5,704 nt of DNA from Sedimentisphaerales bacterium (GTDB lineage: Bacteria > Planctomycetota > Phycisphaerae > Sedimentisphaerales > SM23-30): positions 1 through 5,704 of the forward strand of contig DAOWIP010000252.1 in the NCBI GenBank assembly GCA_030640865.1. Reading direction: 5' to 3'. The position numbers were made by a program, and so were the translations under genes. Numbering within the stretch: position 1 is the first letter of the stretch; each line of letters begins with the position of its first letter. The notes below the pieces were generated by a model. It saw only the letters and a program-made list of their open reading frames with translations. It was not told the DNA's origin and made no database searches. This document shows, in pieces, positions 4,418 to 5,704 of this stretch.

Positions 4418-5704
4418 ATGTCTGGTATGAAAGAAGAAGGTTTATTTGGCCCTATTGAGGGAAAGTCGGCGCAGCAAAGCAGACTTGTGCACAGGGATGA
4501 AGCCTCGCTTGTGAGGGTGGCATTCGATAGTGCCGGTAATAATCAGTTCGATTATGCGCTGCCTGAAGCTCTTGAAAAACCGCTCTCACCCGGCCAGCGG
4601 GTTCGTGCTCCGCTGGGCAGGGGGAATCGGCCGACAGTTGGATTTTGTGTCGAATTGTCCCCCGATACGACAGTGGAAAAAGTCAAGTATATCGACGAGA
4701 TAGTCGATGCGAGGCCACTGCTGGACGAGTCGATGATGGAACTGGCCCGATGGATATCGACGTACTACTGCTGTTCATTGGGAGTAGTATTGTCGGCGAT
4801 GGTGCCGGCGGCGGTCAAGCGGCAGGCAGGGACGGTCCGGCACTGCTATGTCAGCCTGACAGACAAGGGCAGGTTATCTCTTGAAAACGGGGCAGAGCAG
4901 GTACGCATCAGTAGCAAAGGCCGAGCGATAATATCCTGTCTGAAGGAAATGGACAACGTCGGGCGGGACGACCACAGCGATAAATGCCGCGCTGATTTCG
5001 AGCATAAGCCTGTAAAGCTCAGGGAATTGAAAGAGAAATTACAGTGTGGCCAAGGCCCTTTCAAGACACTGGCTCGACAGGGCCTTATCGAAATTGTGTA
5101 TCGAAGGGAACTGCCGCGGCCGAAATTGCCGGAGGATATTTCCGCCAAGCCCACTATTGATTTTGAGTTGAACGAAGATCAGCGTAAGGCCCTGGAATAT
5201 ATCGAGCGATTGATTGATCAGGACGGCTTCGAGGCCCTATTGCTGCAGGGGGTTACCGGCAGCGGCAAGACTGATGTTTATATACGATGTATTGAGAAGG
5301 TATTGGAAAAAGGCAGGCAGGCACTTGTACTGGTGCCGGAGATTTCGCTGACGCCGCAGACGGTCGGGCGATTTCTTGGCCGTTTCGAACGTGTAGCTGT
5401 TTTACATTCCGGCCTGACCAGCCAACAACGGCATCAGTACTGGCGATGGATAGCCGACGGTCAGGCGGAAGTTGTTGTTGGAGCGCGATCGGCGGTATTT
5501 GCCCCCCTGCCGCGGCTGGGTTTGATTGTGGTCGATGAGGAACACGAGCCTGGTTACAAGCAGGACAACTCGCCGAGGTATCACGCCCGCGACGTGGCGA
5601 TCAAGCGGGCCCAGTTAAACGATATATGTGTCATACTGGGTTCGGCGACGCCGTCGCTGGAAAGCCTGCATAACTGTCGGCAAAAAAGTCATTATCATCT
5701 GCTG
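4418..5704 (+). CDS. priA: Primosomal protein N' (replication restart helicase PriA), N-terminal part
   Basis: From the ATG at 4418 there are 429 codons, open to the right edge, so the gene is truncated by the window (PriA is typically about 700-800 residues). Residues 31-130 resemble the PriA DNA 3'-end-binding domain (VRVAFDSAGNNQFDYALPE, then PGQRVRAPLGR). About 140-235 is the winged-helix region. The helicase lobe begins near 250 and carries Walker A GVTGSGKT (278-285), LVPEISLTPQ (305-314), HSG (330-332), GARSAVFAPL (355-364), the DEEH box (373-376) and LGSATPSLES (407-416). The zinc-binding cysteines and later helicase motifs lie outside. PriA is a 3'-5' DNA helicase that recognises stalled forks and D-loops and loads the replicative helicase. 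The start is uncertain. Relative to E. coli PriA about 28 extra polar residues precede the conserved domain, there is no strong ribosome-binding site, and GTG at 4412 or ATG at 4427 is also possible. Confidence 0.95.
   Translation, partial: MSGMKEEGLFGPIEGKSAQQSRLVHRDEASLVRVAFDSAGNNQFDYALPEALEKPLSPGQRVRAPLGRGNRPTVGFCVELSPDTTVEKVKYIDEIVDARPLLDESMMELARWISTYYCCSLGVVLSAMVPAAVKRQAGTVRHCYVSLTDKGRLSLENGAEQVRISSKGRAIISCLKEMDNVGRDDHSDKCRADFEHKPVKLRELKEKLQCGQGPFKTLARQGLIEIVYRRELPRPKLPEDISAKPTIDFELNEDQRKALEYIERLIDQDGFEALLLQGVTGSGKTDVYIRCIEKVLEKGRQALVLVPEISLTPQTVGRFLGRFERVAVLHSGLTSQQRHQYWRWIADGQAEVVVGARSAVFAPLPRLGLIVVDEEHEPGYKQDNSPRYHARDVAIKRAQLNDICVILGSATPSLESLHNCRQKSHYHLL

Overview
The window looks like chromosomal DNA of a free-living bacterium, possibly a planctomycete of the Phycisphaerae type. 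That placement is tentative. It rests on an AddB-type recombination protein, a leader in one membrane protein that starts MNFLSFLLAQ, a lipoprotein rich in TPR repeats, and intergenic DNA full of degenerate palindromic repeats. No phage, plasmid, transposase, CRISPR, rRNA or tRNA gene was recognised.

Layout. Positions 1-885 (minus strand) hold the first 295 residues of AddB, the helicase/nuclease subunit B of a double-strand-break resection enzyme; the gene leaves the window on the left. Positions 886-1546 are a divergent intergenic region of about 660 bases. It is a mosaic of short repeats: two diverged copies of one element, a larger imperfect inverted repeat, three tandem palindromes each followed by CCTAC, and a group of three hairpins. 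Positions 1547-2383 and 2395-3117 encode two polytopic membrane proteins 11 bases apart. They are weakly similar to each other and resemble the TMEM198/DUF4203 type. Positions 3232-4254 encode a probable lipoprotein of about eight TPRs. Positions 4255-4417 are a short intergenic stretch holding a second copy of the palindrome repeat. From 4418 to the right edge runs the first 429 residues of PriA, the primosomal replication-restart helicase, which continues beyond the window.

How the parts relate. AddB and PriA are both genome-maintenance proteins: AddAB resects broken ends for recombination and PriA restarts replication from recombination intermediates. Between them, and bounded by a 60-bp direct repeat (1111-1170 and 4291-4350, the last 31 bases identical), sits a cassette of two membrane proteins and a TPR lipoprotein. 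Co-transcription is likely for the two membrane genes and only possible for the TPR gene, which follows a 114-base gap. The function of the cassette is unknown.

The most interesting points are the intergenic palindromes that share a GTAG foot (REP-like), and a two-helix Trp/Lys membrane module that seems to occur four times across the two membrane proteins. I see no convincing new defence system or other dramatic system here.
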